Source: Lachnospiraceae bacterium (lineage in GTDB: Bacteria > Bacillota > Clostridia > Lachnospirales > Lachnospiraceae). From it: a stretch of 40,361 nt of DNA. A program made the position numbers and the translations under genes. The stretch covers positions 1-40,361 of the forward strand of contig JAFVCQ010000239.1 in assembly GCA_017479085.1 (NCBI GenBank), in the 5' to 3' direction. Of this stretch, positions 30,829-39,872 are shown piece after piece (the first letter of the stretch is position 1; every line of letters begins with the position of its first letter). The notes under the pieces are model-generated. The model did no database searches, was not told the DNA's origin, and saw only the letters and a list, made by a program, of their open reading frames with translations.

Positions 30829-32460
30829 ATGGTACTTTTTCCAAACAGGCTGCTCTATCCGGAGAATTATGATTATAAGGGAGAACAGCCGCTTAAGGAT
30901 TTTGGTTTTATCAAATCGCTTCAGATTGATGAAATGGTGGTATTGGTCAGACAGAGTTATCGGGGCTTCAATGACTTGAAATTACAGGATTATTTTTTGA
31001 CCGATCCGGACGTGCTGGAATACCGTATCCAGATCGTCAGTGATCTGGTGGAGAATCCGGCTTTGTACGAGGTGTTTGTCAGCTCCATTCCAATGTTGCA
31101 GAATCTGGTGGAGATGCGGCGGGCGATGGACAATACCTTTTCCGTTGAGTCTTCCCTGACATCAGTCCGGTATCTGGAGATTTATCAGGAGGTAGTGGAT
31201 CTGTTTGCAGAGGGACTGAAACAGACGAATCTGAATTCGGAGGGTCTGCAGCAGTTTCGGGATGCGGTGATGGCGATCTATGAGGGGGAGGAGTACCGGA
31301 ATCTGCGAACGGAGCTTGCGAAGGTGGAGGTGCGTTTTGGCAACCTGAAGAGTCTGACAATCGGCATTAATCTGGATTCTAATTTGTCGGTCAGAGAGGC
31401 AGGAATCGTTTCCGTCAATGATCAGCCATTTCATGCCGGAACATTGATGGAGCGCTTGTTAAAGAAGGATCCACTGGATACCAATTCACTGATCTCTCCC
31501 TTTTATCCGTTGTCTAAGGGTCTGCATGGGGAGGAGCTGAAGGCGCTGAATTTTACCATACAGAACTCTCTGAATACGATTTATGCTAAGGCAGTCAAAA
31601 GCTTTGGACCGGTGGTGCAGAGGTATTTTAATGTGAATACCTCGGTATTTACTGCTCTGCTGGATGATATTCGGTTTCTGACGGCCGGGGTGAAGTTTAT
31701 CTTTTCCATGAGGGAAAAAGGATTTTCGATGTGTCGTCCACATATTGCACCGGTCGCAGACAAAAAATGCGAGCTTCAGGGAGTATACAATCCGATCCTT
31801 GCCGACAAGCTGATCGAAAAGACGATTGTTTCCAATTCCTTTTCTTATGATGAGAATGGAAGGTTTTATCTGGTGACCGGGCCGAATCATGGGGGGAAAT
31901 CCATTTTTGCCTATTCCATCGGCATGGCACAGGCCTTGTTTCAGCTTGGGTTGTTTGTTCCGGCTGAACATGCGCTGATGAGTCCGGTGACGGGAATTTT
32001 CACACATTTTCCGTCCTCGGATGAGGGGAATTATGGCAAGGGACGTCTGGAGAGTGGGTGTGCCCGTCTCGGTGCGATCATGAAGCAGTTGTCGGATACG
32101 GATCTGCTGCTGATGGACGAGTCCTTCTCCAGCACCAGTGGACTGGAGGCCGGCTATATTGCGACGGAGGTGCTGACCGGAATCGGTTCCATCGGCTGTG
32201 GCGGCATCTTTGTCACGCATATCCATGATCTGCCGCAGAAGCTCGAGATCTACAATTCTCATCCGTTGAACAGGGGGAAGATTGATAATCTGGTCGCATT
32301 GATGGAGAACAGGGAGGACGGTACAAGAAGTTATAAGATTGCCCGTACCACACCAGATGGTCTGAGCTATGCGAAGGATATTGCCGGTCAGTATGGGTTG
32401 GATCTGGAGAGTATTCTCTCGGTGCAGGGTCGGACAGAGGATGGACATGGATTGGAATAG
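30829..32460 (+). CDS. Stand-alone MutS-type ATPase
   Basis: A 543-residue protein whose C-terminal half is a MutS domain V. Walker A is VTGPNHGGKSIF (351-358 core; MutS usually has GPNMGGKS), followed by FPSSDEGNYGKGRLES, Walker B LLLMDES at D430-E431, the SFSSTSGLEAGY loop and FVTHIHDLP. The N-terminal half looks like a helical clamp/lever region, without a mismatch-recognition domain I, and there is no Smr nuclease domain. This type is a separate MutS-related family of unclear function, not a MutS1 or MutS2 orthologue. The start at 30829 (MVLFPNRLLYP) follows AAAGGAG; the longer frame to 30760 runs through repeat sequence. Confidence 0.85.
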   Translation: MVLFPNRLLYPENYDYKGEQPLKDFGFIKSLQIDEMVVLVRQSYRGFNDLKLQDYFLTDPDVLEYRIQIVSDLVENPALYEVFVSSIPMLQNLVEMRRAMDNTFSVESSLTSVRYLEIYQEVVDLFAEGLKQTNLNSEGLQQFRDAVMAIYEGEEYRNLRTELAKVEVRFGNLKSLTIGINLDSNLSVREAGIVSVNDQPFHAGTLMERLLKKDPLDTNSLISPFYPLSKGLHGEELKALNFTIQNSLNTIYAKAVKSFGPVVQRYFNVNTSVFTALLDDIRFLTAGVKFIFSMREKGFSMCRPHIAPVADKKCELQGVYNPILADKLIEKTIVSNSFSYDENGRFYLVTGPNHGGKSIFAYSIGMAQALFQLGLFVPAEHALMSPVTGIFTHFPSSDEGNYGKGRLESGCARLGAIMKQLSDTDLLLMDESFSSTSGLEAGYIATEVLTGIGSIGCGGIFVTHIHDLPQKLEIYNSHPLNRGKIDNLVALMENREDGTRSYKIARTTPDGLSYAKDIAGQYGLDLESILSVQGRTEDGHGLE

Positions 32461-32494
32461 GATTATGGGGATCGATATAGAGATGAGAAACTGT

Positions 32495-32523
32495 TTGTGC
32501 ACTGGCTTTGAATTTGATAGAAT
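32495..32523 (+). promoter_or_regulatory. Promoter for the third AAA/PD-(D/E)XK gene
   Basis: TTGTGC (32495-32500), a 17-base spacer and TAGAAT (32518-32523), 32 bases before the start codon. It implies a separate transcription unit, as for the other two copies. Confidence 0.45.
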
Positions 32524-32554
32524 ATAGGAAAGTGGTTCCGGCAGGAGGTGTGTT

Positions 32555-34243
32555 ATGGCAAGAACGGTTGCAATCGGAGTACAGGATTTTAGTTATTTGA
32601 TAGAGAATCACTATTTTTATATTGATAAGACACCGTTTATCAAGGAATGGTGGAATAGTGGCGACAGTGTGACTCTGATTACCCGTCCACGTCGTTTCTG
32701 GAAAACGATTACAATGAGCATGCTGGACTATTTTTTTTCAAACCGGTATGAAGGGCGTGGTGATCTGTTTGAGAAACTTGCAATCTGGCAGGACGAGAAA
32801 TTTCAGAAGCTTCAGGGCAGCTATCCGGTCATCTTTTTGTCCTTCGCAGGAGTGAAGCAGACAACCTATGAGGAAACCAGAATTAAGATCAATCAGGCAC
32901 TCAGTGACCTTTACAGCCGGTCAAAGTGGATCTTGTAACAGGAGTTTATGGCGGAGCATGACCGGGAGTTTTTCAACAGCGTCAAGGACAACATGAGTGA
33001 GTCGGTAGCAACGCTTGCATTGCAGAGACTGTGTAGATGGCTGGAGCAGTATTACGGGAAAAAGGTACTGATTTTTCTCGATGAGTATGACACACCGATG
33101 CAGGAGGCATATGTGAATGGATACTGGCCGGAAATGACAGCATTTATCCGGAGTCTCTTTAACAATACATTCAAGACGAATCCATCGATAGAGCGGGCAG
33201 TGATGACGGGAATCACCAGAGTGAGCAAGGAGTCTGTCTTTTCGGATCTTAATAATCTTCGTGTTGTGACTACGACTTCGAATTTATATGCAGATGTTTT
33301 CGGATTTACAGAAGAAGAAGTATTTGCCGCAATGGACGAACAGGCAATACCGGAAGATGAAAAAGGGAATGTGAAGAAATGGTATGATGGGTTTACCTTC
33401 GGTAATGTGGAGGATATTTATAATCCATGGTCAATCATCAACTATTTGTCTAACCGAAAAACAGGCACATACTGGGCCAATACCAGTTCAAACAGTTTGG
33501 TTGGTACGCTGTTGAAAGAGGGAAGTAAGGACTTGAAAATACAGTTTGAAGATCTGCTGCTTGGAAAGACGATCTCCTGTGAACTGAATGAAGAGATCGT
33601 CTTCAGTGAGCTGGATGAGAGCGAGGGTGCAATCTGGAGTCTTCTTCTGGCGAGCGGATATCTGAAGATCGTATCGAAAGAGGACGAGATTTATGAACTG
33701 AAGCTGACCAACTATGAAGTGAAGAGGATGTTTGAACGGATGGTGAAGCGTTGGTTTGCAAAACGGGAATCCGATTACAACAGCTTTATCCGGTCATTGT
33801 TAAAGGGTGATCTCGAATCGATGAACGGGTATCTAAACCGCGTGACAAGATCCATGTTCAGTTCGTTCGATGTGGGAAAGAAACCGTCAGAGGAGAGCGA
33901 GCCGGAACGGTTTTATCATGGATTTGTTTTGGGACTGCTGGTGGAACTGTCTGACCGGTATTATGTGACATCCAACAGGGAGAGTGGATTTGGCCGCTAT
34001 GATGTCCTGTTAGAGCCGATAGACAAGTCAGAGGACGGGATACTGATGGAGTTTAAGGTGCACAATCCTGCAAAAGAAGCATCTTTAGAGGATACGGTTC
34101 AGACAGCCTTAGCCCAGATCGAGGAGAAAGCGTATGCACAGGTTTTGCTGGATCATGGGGTTGCGGAGGACAGGATACGCAGATATGGATTTGCGTTTGA
34201 GGGAAAGACGGTTCTGATTGGCTCTCCTGTCAAGGGGAAGTGA
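32555..34243 (+). pseudogene. AAA-ATPase-like / PD-(D/E)XK nuclease-like protein, copy 3, doubly damaged
   Basis: Starts MARTVAIGVQDFSYLIE behind AGGAGGTG. Two defects are visible. The Walker A motif reads RPRRFWKTITMSML: a Trp (TGG) replaces the invariant Gly that the other two copies keep in RRFGKT. A TAA at 32936-32938 stops the frame after 127 codons, and the same frame continues from 32939 to 34243 without a shift. The second part keeps Walker B VLIFLDEYDTPMQEA, KKWYDGFTFGN, YNPWSIINYLS and the nuclease core GRYDVLL...ILMEFKVH (D and ExK). An ATG at 32948 could begin a separate protein but lacks a good ribosome binding site. The total would be about 562 residues. Confidence 0.9.
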
Positions 34244-34304
34244 ACAGGATACGCTAAAAGAAGTGGTGGAATTAAGAAACAGTGCTTATCATAACATAAC
34301 GGGG

Positions 34305-34338
34305 GAGGCGGCTCGTGGTAGCCGCCCCTGCCTCTTTG
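34305..34338. terminator. GC-rich hairpin between convergent genes
   Basis: GGCGGCT (34307-34313) and AGCCGCC (34320-34326) pair perfectly around CGTGGT, with CCTCTTTG beyond. The site is between the broken AAA gene (plus strand) and the Tim44-like gene (minus strand), where a shared terminator is expected. U-runs are poor on both strands, so the assignment is tentative. Confidence 0.35.
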
Positions 34339-34390
34339 TCTGGGAAAAGAAGTTGGAGGGTTCGCATGTGTTGCGACTATCCGCTCCTTT

Positions 34391-35152
34391 TTATGTTACT
34401 TCTTCCACATGGCTGAAAGACCACGCATGGATGTTGAGCTCGATCACCGGACTGCCGCAATATCTGCACACCTTGGCACCGAGTGAGGAGATGGGAGCAC
34501 CACAGTTTGGACAGTTGATCCCCAGGGCACTGTCCAATTCGTTTTCCACCCGGTCACGATCCTGAATGTAGATCAGATCAATGTTGTATTTGGTCTGGTA
34601 TTTGTAATCCTTTGAACCCTCGATCCTGTCAGAATCCTCTGTGGTGATGTAGTGAAAACATTCAAAGGCGGACTGAAAGGTGATGGTACACCTTCCGGCT
34701 GTTTTTCGGTATTGGCTGATCTCCGTGCGGTGAATCCGGATCTGGTCAAAATGCTCCCGTCTCATCCGGGAAACAAGCATCTGAAGATGATTCTCCAACT
34801 GCTGTTTTAGCTCGGTATTGCCATCCTTTAACAGTCCGGTGTTCTGTGTCGTGACTGCCTGCAGGAAGCTGATCAGTACGTTCTCGGCCCGTTCCTTCAT
34901 TTCGTCATAGTGAAAATCCGGAAAATCCGCAGTGATCCTAGGCAGCATGAGGCTGGTCATGGCCGATACGGATTTTGGAGTAGTGGCATAATCCCGGCGC
35001 ATCTCCTCCGCAGCCTTCGTAATATCTTCGGTTCCAAACATGGTTTTGGAAAACTCCCGTGTCTTTTGCCGCAGATAGTGATAACCGCAATATCCGGCGA
35101 TCAGAATGGCAAGTATCAGTACTAAAATGATTATGATAGGTATATATTTCAT
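34391..35152 (-). CDS. Membrane-anchored Tim44-like protein with zinc ribbon
   Basis: A 253-residue protein on the minus strand, last of a three-gene group. One N-terminal helix (PIIIILVLILAILIAGY, about residues 5-21) is followed by a Tim44-like/SnoaL-shaped domain (FPDFHYDEMKERAENVLISFLQAVTTQ and the strands TITFQSAFECFHYITT). A C-terminal zinc ribbon (CPNCGAPISSLG, KVCRYCGSP) ends it. The start at 35152 (MKYIPI) is behind AGGGAG, five codons inside the longest frame. Its domain combination matches proteins that accompany SPFH/zinc-ribbon partners in Firmicutes. The function is unknown; a membrane-associated partner of the other two is plausible. Confidence 0.75.
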   Translation of the reverse strand: MKYIPIIIILVLILAILIAGYCGYHYLRQKTREFSKTMFGTEDITKAAEEMRRDYATTPKSVSAMTSLMLPRITADFPDFHYDEMKERAENVLISFLQAVTTQNTGLLKDGNTELKQQLENHLQMLVSRMRREHFDQIRIHRTEISQYRKTAGRCTITFQSAFECFHYITTEDSDRIEGSKDYKYQTKYNIDLIYIQDRDRVENELDSALGINCPNCGAPISSLGAKVCRYCGSPVIELNIHAWSFSHVEEVT

Positions 35153-35286
35153 AACATCTCCCTTCAACTTCGTATTTCAAAGTGGAATGTAAATTGCTTT
35201 TGTCATGGGAGCATCCCTCTTTACAAAGCAGCCTGGTAATGATGTGGGGATGATATCCACAGCAAATCTGCAGGGATGAAACCCGA

Positions 35287-36384
35287 TTAAAAAACGCCGA
35301 TATAATACAGGATTGCAATGATGACAATAATGCCGATTACAGTCAGCACGACCTTTGGTACGGAAACCGGTGTTTTGTCGGCGACCTTTCCCGTCTGGCC
35401 ATTGACCATAAACTGATATACCTGGTCGTTGTATTTGAAATTCGAAACCCAGATCGGCAGTAACAGGTACTTGTATGTAATGTCACGGAATTCGGTCTGT
35501 GTCCGCAGATTCCGTACCTGATCCGCATGGTGCTGGGATTCAATTTCATTGGAGATATGGCGTTTCAGTTTTTCCTTGATGGAATTAGTGGCCTTGCTCC
35601 ATGCATCCTTTAGACCAAGAGAATAGCGCTCTGCTACAAATCCTGCAATATATTCCGGTTTGTATGCCTTGTTGTTTTCCGTATCAAAAGGCTCTAAGGA
35701 ACGCAGCATGGACATGTCATGGTTCTTGGATGCAAGAACCAGTTCGTCATCGATAAATTCGCGGTGTGTACCCGAGGTCCGGTGCCAGTCCGTTCTGGTA
35801 TGGGTATTGCCGTCCTTATCCCTTCTTGTGTGGTCAATTCCATATTCTCCGTCATAGGTGGTATAGGTATTGGCATCGAAGGTCCAGTATGGCAGATAGA
35901 TACCCTTAAACCGCTTTGGCTTGGCGCTGTCCTTTGCAAGCTTTGGGCAGAACCACTTTTTTTTGATCCATCTGTGGAACAGCTCAGAGGCCTGCTTGTC
36001 GCTGATCTGGAACGGAACCACACCGCCCGGTGCGATCGTGTCCTTATCATTGGCCTCCATTACCTGATTGGAACCGCAGAACGGACAGACTGCGGAGGTC
36101 TGCAGGGCATCATAGATTGACTCAGCGCCGCACGCCTTACAGATCACTGTCTTTGTGGCAACGCCCCAGTCATGGTTTGCAGTATGCTCTGCCTTGTAAA
36201 AATCGAGTTCCTCTGCTTTGTGTGGCTGTTCTTTTTCCACTTTGATGGCTTCTTCATAATCACAATACGGACATTTCAGATTGCCGGAGGCAGGGTCATA
36301 ATCCATGACACCACCACACTGTGGACATTTTTTGTCCGTTTCCTCTTTGGTATCGGCTATTGTTATATTATCAAATTCATCCAT
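35287..36384 (-). CDS. Double zinc-ribbon tail-anchored membrane protein (YdjG-like)
   Basis: A 365-residue protein. Two N-terminal zinc ribbons: C20/C23 with C38/C41 (KKCPQCGG, LKCPYCDYE) and C82/C85 with C100/C103 (ICKACGAES, AVCPFCGSN). The middle part contains PYWTFDANTYTTYDGEYG and a Tyr/His-rich region, and a single hydrophobic tail (VVLTVIGIIVIIAILYYIG) ends the protein. The start at 36384 (MDEFDN) is fixed by AAGGGGGAGAAG. The arrangement matches YdjG of Bacillus, which together with YdjH and the SPFH protein YdjI anchors PspA at the membrane. It lies between the SPFH gene and the Tim44-like gene. Confidence 0.8.
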   Translation of the reverse strand: MDEFDNITIADTKEETDKKCPQCGGVMDYDPASGNLKCPYCDYEEAIKVEKEQPHKAEELDFYKAEHTANHDWGVATKTVICKACGAESIYDALQTSAVCPFCGSNQVMEANDKDTIAPGGVVPFQISDKQASELFHRWIKKKWFCPKLAKDSAKPKRFKGIYLPYWTFDANTYTTYDGEYGIDHTRRDKDGNTHTRTDWHRTSGTHREFIDDELVLASKNHDMSMLRSLEPFDTENNKAYKPEYIAGFVAERYSLGLKDAWSKATNSIKEKLKRHISNEIESQHHADQVRNLRTQTEFRDITYKYLLLPIWVSNFKYNDQVYQFMVNGQTGKVADKTPVSVPKVVLTVIGIIVIIAILYYIGVF

Positions 36385-36429
36385 TTCTTCTCCCCCTTGG
36401 TGGTCTTTGTAATGGTTTATAAAATCATA

Positions 36430-36458
36430 CATCCTCACAGAATGCAATTGTGAGGATG
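36430..36458. other. Hairpin between the SPFH and YdjG-like genes
   Basis: CATCCTCACA and TGTGAGGATG are perfect 10-base inverted repeats with a 9-base loop. On the minus strand the hairpin follows the SPFH gene by about 80 bases and precedes the YdjG-like start by about 45. No U-tract is visible. It could reduce readthrough or stabilise the mRNA end. Confidence 0.5.
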
Positions 36459-36535
36459 CAGACAAGGGTCACTCTTTCGGTATGCTGTTGCTATGGAATA
36501 AAAAGAGGGGCTTCATGTGTGTCGCAACAGCGGCA

Positions 36536-37909
36536 TTATTGGATATCGTTGTCGTCAAATACATCTCCGCATTCCGGACAGAATTTTGGCGGGTGATGTG
36601 GGTCTGCCGGTTCCCAACCGCATTTATCGCATTTATATAAAGGCGCACCGGCCGGCTTTGGCTTCCCGCATTCCTGACAGAATTTGCCCTGATTGACTGC
36701 ACCGCATGCGCAGGTCCAGCCGATCTTTGGCGCCGGCTTTGGTTTTCCGCATTCCACGCAGAATTTGCCGGTGTTGGTTGCACCACATTCACAGGTCCAG
36801 GAATCCGCAGCGCTTGCCTGTGCAGCCGGAGCTGCAGATGCCGGAGCCGGGCCTGGCGCAGCCGGGGATGGATTCGTTGGTGGAGTGTTGTTCTGCTGTT
36901 GTCCCATTGCAAACAGTGCATTGGCATCCATTCCTCCCGCCTGACTTGCCATGTTCATTCCGGCAAATGCCATCATAGGGCCGGTGGAGGTGTTGGCGGC
37001 AGCCGACTTCATAGCTTCCGCCTGTGCTCCGACTAAAGCGGCAGCAGCCATGTTCGGATTGCGGTATACCGCAGTCTTTTGCAGCTCTGTGATCATCGCC
37101 TCGTCCTCTGGGGAAAGCTTGAGCGGGCTTATGTTAAAGCTGGCGATACAGATACCTCGGGTCTGTACCCATTTTTCAGCTAAAACTTCATTTAATGCAT
37201 CGATAATCACCGGAGTGTGGGCAGGTACATCGCTGTAACGGATTCCCTGAGCAGAAACCTTTGCCAGTGCAGGCTGTAAGCCTGTAACGATCTCTGCCTT
37301 TAACATCTTATCTATCTTGTCCTTTGTGTATTCCTCGGATACATTGCCGCATACATCCGTATAGAATAACAGCGGGTCAATGATCTTATAAGAATAATCG
37401 CCATGGCAGCGGATCGAGGTATCGATATCCAGTCCGATATTGTTGTCTACGATACGGAACGGAATTGGGTTCGGTGAGCCGTAGGTATTGTTCATGATCT
37501 CCTTTGTGTTAAAGAAATATACTCTCTGATCCTTGCCGGTATCTCCGCCGAATGTAAAGCGCTTGCCGATCTGCGCAAAGGTCTTTTTGATGTTCTCTCC
37601 TAAGTCGCCATACAGTAAGCTTGGCTCACTGGAGGTATCATAAAGAAATTCTCCCGGTTCTGCACAAAACTCTGCAACTTTACCCTGATCGACAATGATC
37701 ATACACTGCCCTTCGTTGACTGCGATGACGGAACCATTGGAAATAAGATTGTCGTTTCCGTCATTTTTGGTGCCAAATTTGCTGGAGGTACGCTTGTGCC
37801 CCTTTGTCACTAACACATCCGATTCCAATGCATCACAGTAAAAATATTCCTTCCACTGATCTGCGGCAACCCCCTTGATTGCTCCTGAAATTGCTTTGAT
37901 TAATCCCAT
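36536..37909 (-). CDS. SPFH-domain protein with three C-terminal zinc ribbons (YdjI-like)
   Basis: A 457-residue protein, first of the minus-strand group. The N-terminus (MGLIKAISGAIKGVAADQWKEYFYC) is followed by an SPFH/Band-7-type domain (about 30-290) containing GSVIAVNEGQCMIIVDQGK, LDIDTSIRCHGDYSYKI and ISPLKLSPEDE. An Ala/Met-rich helix and a Pro/Ala-rich linker lead to three cysteine pairs sets: CECGATNTGKFCVECG, CACGAVNQGKFCQECG and CDKCGWEP...FCPECG. The family is also annotated as virion core protein, without phage context here. YdjI in Bacillus localises PspA in the membrane-stress response; no PspA gene is in the window. The start is set by AAAAAAGGAG. Confidence 0.9.
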   Translation of the reverse strand: MGLIKAISGAIKGVAADQWKEYFYCDALESDVLVTKGHKRTSSKFGTKNDGNDNLISNGSVIAVNEGQCMIIVDQGKVAEFCAEPGEFLYDTSSEPSLLYGDLGENIKKTFAQIGKRFTFGGDTGKDQRVYFFNTKEIMNNTYGSPNPIPFRIVDNNIGLDIDTSIRCHGDYSYKIIDPLLFYTDVCGNVSEEYTKDKIDKMLKAEIVTGLQPALAKVSAQGIRYSDVPAHTPVIIDALNEVLAEKWVQTRGICIASFNISPLKLSPEDEAMITELQKTAVYRNPNMAAAALVGAQAEAMKSAAANTSTGPMMAFAGMNMASQAGGMDANALFAMGQQQNNTPPTNPSPAAPGPAPASAAPAAQASAADSWTCECGATNTGKFCVECGKPKPAPKIGWTCACGAVNQGKFCQECGKPKPAGAPLYKCDKCGWEPADPHHPPKFCPECGDVFDDNDIQ

Positions 37910-38060
37910 ATTGTTCTCCTTTTTTATTTTATTTGCAACGGAGAAGCATCTGACAGGCAGTGTGTTCACCGTTACAGTTGTTCCGGATTGGTCATACAGG
38001 CAATAGATTGTCCTTCATGGTATGTATATGATGGAAATACAAAATATTGCGTATAAAATG

Positions 38061-38089
38061 ATTATACCTTTTTTGTCGAAAAAAGTCTA
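38061..38089 (-). promoter_or_regulatory. Promoter for the SPFH operon
   Basis: Reading the minus strand: TAGACT (38089-38084), 17-base spacer and TATAAT (38066-38061). It lies about 150 bases upstream of the SPFH start codon in the divergent gap to the rRNA methyltransferase gene. The rest of this 330-base gap holds a TATAAT (38167-38172) on the plus strand that may serve the methyltransferase, with only a weak -35. Confidence 0.55.
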
Positions 38090-38241
38090 TTGAAATAATT
38101 TTCTAGGAAGTATTAAGTTATTTCATGCCAGTTCCTAAAGTACTGGTTTCGGGGAAGATATGGTGGTATAATGTACGGTACGAGTTGAAGCATATGGTTT
38201 TGTTATTTAGAGCAGACAGGATAGAAAAGGAAGAAACAGCT

Positions 38242-39717
38242 ATGAGTTTGGAGAAGAATCAGCAATATGAACTGATGATGGAGGATATGGGAAATGATGG
38301 TGAGGGAATCGGACATCTTGACGGAATGGCAGTGTTTGTAAAGGATGCGGTGGTTGGAGATGTGGCGCGTATTCAGATCATCAAGGTAAAGAAGCAGTAT
38401 GCGTATGGCAGGCTGGTGGAGGTCATAACACCATCAGAATACAGGGTGGAACCGGTTTGCCCGTTGGCGAGGAGATGCGGTGGCTGCAGCATTATGCAGG
38501 TGGAGTATGCCCGTCAGCTTCAATGGAAACAGGACAAGGTGATGAATTGTCTGAAGCGGATTGGTGGAATTGCGAATGTGGAACAGAAGATGGAACCAAT
38601 TCTCGGAATGGAACTCACAGGATCGGAGGAATTTCCGGCAATCCGTTATCGAAACAAGGCACAGTTTCCGGTACAGCGGGGAAGAGACGGAAGTCCTGTG
38701 ATCGGGTTTTATGCAGGAAGAACGCATTGTGTGATGGATACGGATGTGTGTTATCTTCAGGATGCGGTCAACGATGAGATTCTGCGGCGTTTCCGTCTAT
38801 TTCTTCAGGATTATCAGGTAGAACCCTATGATGAAGTGACGAATACCGGTCTGGTGAGGCATATCCTGACCCGTATCGGCAAGGCGACGAAAGAGGTGAT
38901 GGTTTGTCTGGTTTTGAATGGGAAGGAACTTACAGGGATTGTCGATCGCAGGAAGCGGAACGTGGAACAGGAATTTATAAACTATATGAAGGATATTTCC
39001 GGAATGACCAGTATCTCGGTCAATGTGAATCGTGAAAGGACAAATAAAATACTGGGAGATACCTGTCGTATCATCTGGGGCAGGGATACGATTACGGACT
39101 ATATTGGCAAGATACAATATCAGATCAGTCCATTGTCCTTTTATCAGGTGAATCCAAAGCAGACGGAAAAGCTGTATGCGAAGGCTTTGGAATATGCTGA
39201 TCTGCATGGAAAGGAGATGGTGTGGGATCTATACTGTGGAATTGGCACGATTTCTTTATTTCTGGCACAAAGAGCAGGAAAGGTATGCGGTGTGGAGGTC
39301 ATTCCGGCAGCCATTGAAGATGCATGGAAAAATGCGGAGATGAATGGCATAACCAATGTGGAATTTTTTGCAGGCAGGTCGGAAGAGGTTTTGCCACAGC
39401 AGTATGCAAAGACAGGGGAGAGAGCCGATGTGATCGTGGTAGATCCGCCGAGAAAGGGCTGTGACCCTGCGGTCATTGAGACGATGCTACGGATGGCACC
39501 GGAGCGCATTGTGTATGTGAGCTGTGATCCGGCAACCCTTGCAAGGGATGTAAAGCTGCTGACAGCAGGCGGGTATGAGGTGGATAAGGTATGTCCGTTG
39601 GATGTCTTCGGGCATAGTTCACATGTGGAGACTGTGGCTCTCTTGAGCAACCGAAAAATAAAGCCGGATTCCTATGTGAGTACGGAGGAATTGGATGAAG
39701 CAAAAAGAGGTATGTAG
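38242..39717 (+). CDS. rlmD: 23S rRNA (uracil-5-)-methyltransferase, RlmD/RumA type
   Basis: A 491-residue TrmA/RumA-family enzyme. The N-terminal TRAM domain (about 5-62, EDMGNDGEGIGHLDGMAVFV) is followed by the Fe-S cysteines C73, C79 and C82 (CPLARRCGGCSIMQ) and probably C170 as the fourth. The SAM site is VWDLYCGIGTISLFLA and the catalytic cysteine C428 is in VYVSCDPATLARD, preceded by VVDPPRKGC. The position of modification (U1939, U747 or other) cannot be set from sequence; many Firmicutes enzymes of this group modify two sites. The start at 38242 follows AAAGGAAG; the open frame back to 38125 includes the promoter region. Confidence 0.9.
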   Translation: MSLEKNQQYELMMEDMGNDGEGIGHLDGMAVFVKDAVVGDVARIQIIKVKKQYAYGRLVEVITPSEYRVEPVCPLARRCGGCSIMQVEYARQLQWKQDKVMNCLKRIGGIANVEQKMEPILGMELTGSEEFPAIRYRNKAQFPVQRGRDGSPVIGFYAGRTHCVMDTDVCYLQDAVNDEILRRFRLFLQDYQVEPYDEVTNTGLVRHILTRIGKATKEVMVCLVLNGKELTGIVDRRKRNVEQEFINYMKDISGMTSISVNVNRERTNKILGDTCRIIWGRDTITDYIGKIQYQISPLSFYQVNPKQTEKLYAKALEYADLHGKEMVWDLYCGIGTISLFLAQRAGKVCGVEVIPAAIEDAWKNAEMNGITNVEFFAGRSEEVLPQQYAKTGERADVIVVDPPRKGCDPAVIETMLRMAPERIVYVSCDPATLARDVKLLTAGGYEVDKVCPLDVFGHSSHVETVALLSNRKIKPDSYVSTEELDEAKRGM

Positions 39718-39872
39718 TTAATGCTACTTACTGTACAAACTGCTTGAATTGGGATTCGTGAAATGAAAAATAGTACGGATAAAAAAGAAAGATTGTGTAG
39801 ATTGTAAATTGCGGATGGGGTATAATGTGAAAAAGCAGAATTATTGATTTTGGATTTGAAGGAGATGATAAT

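Noticed and set aside
32948..34243. Separate functional gene formed by the second part of copy 3
   Set aside because: The ATG lacks a convincing ribosome binding site, the frame is continuous with the upstream part and it would lack the Walker A motif.
36536..37909. Phage structural gene, because the family is sometimes named virion core protein
   Set aside because: The SPFH fold with zinc ribbons and the YdjG-like neighbour explain it. No other phage genes are present.
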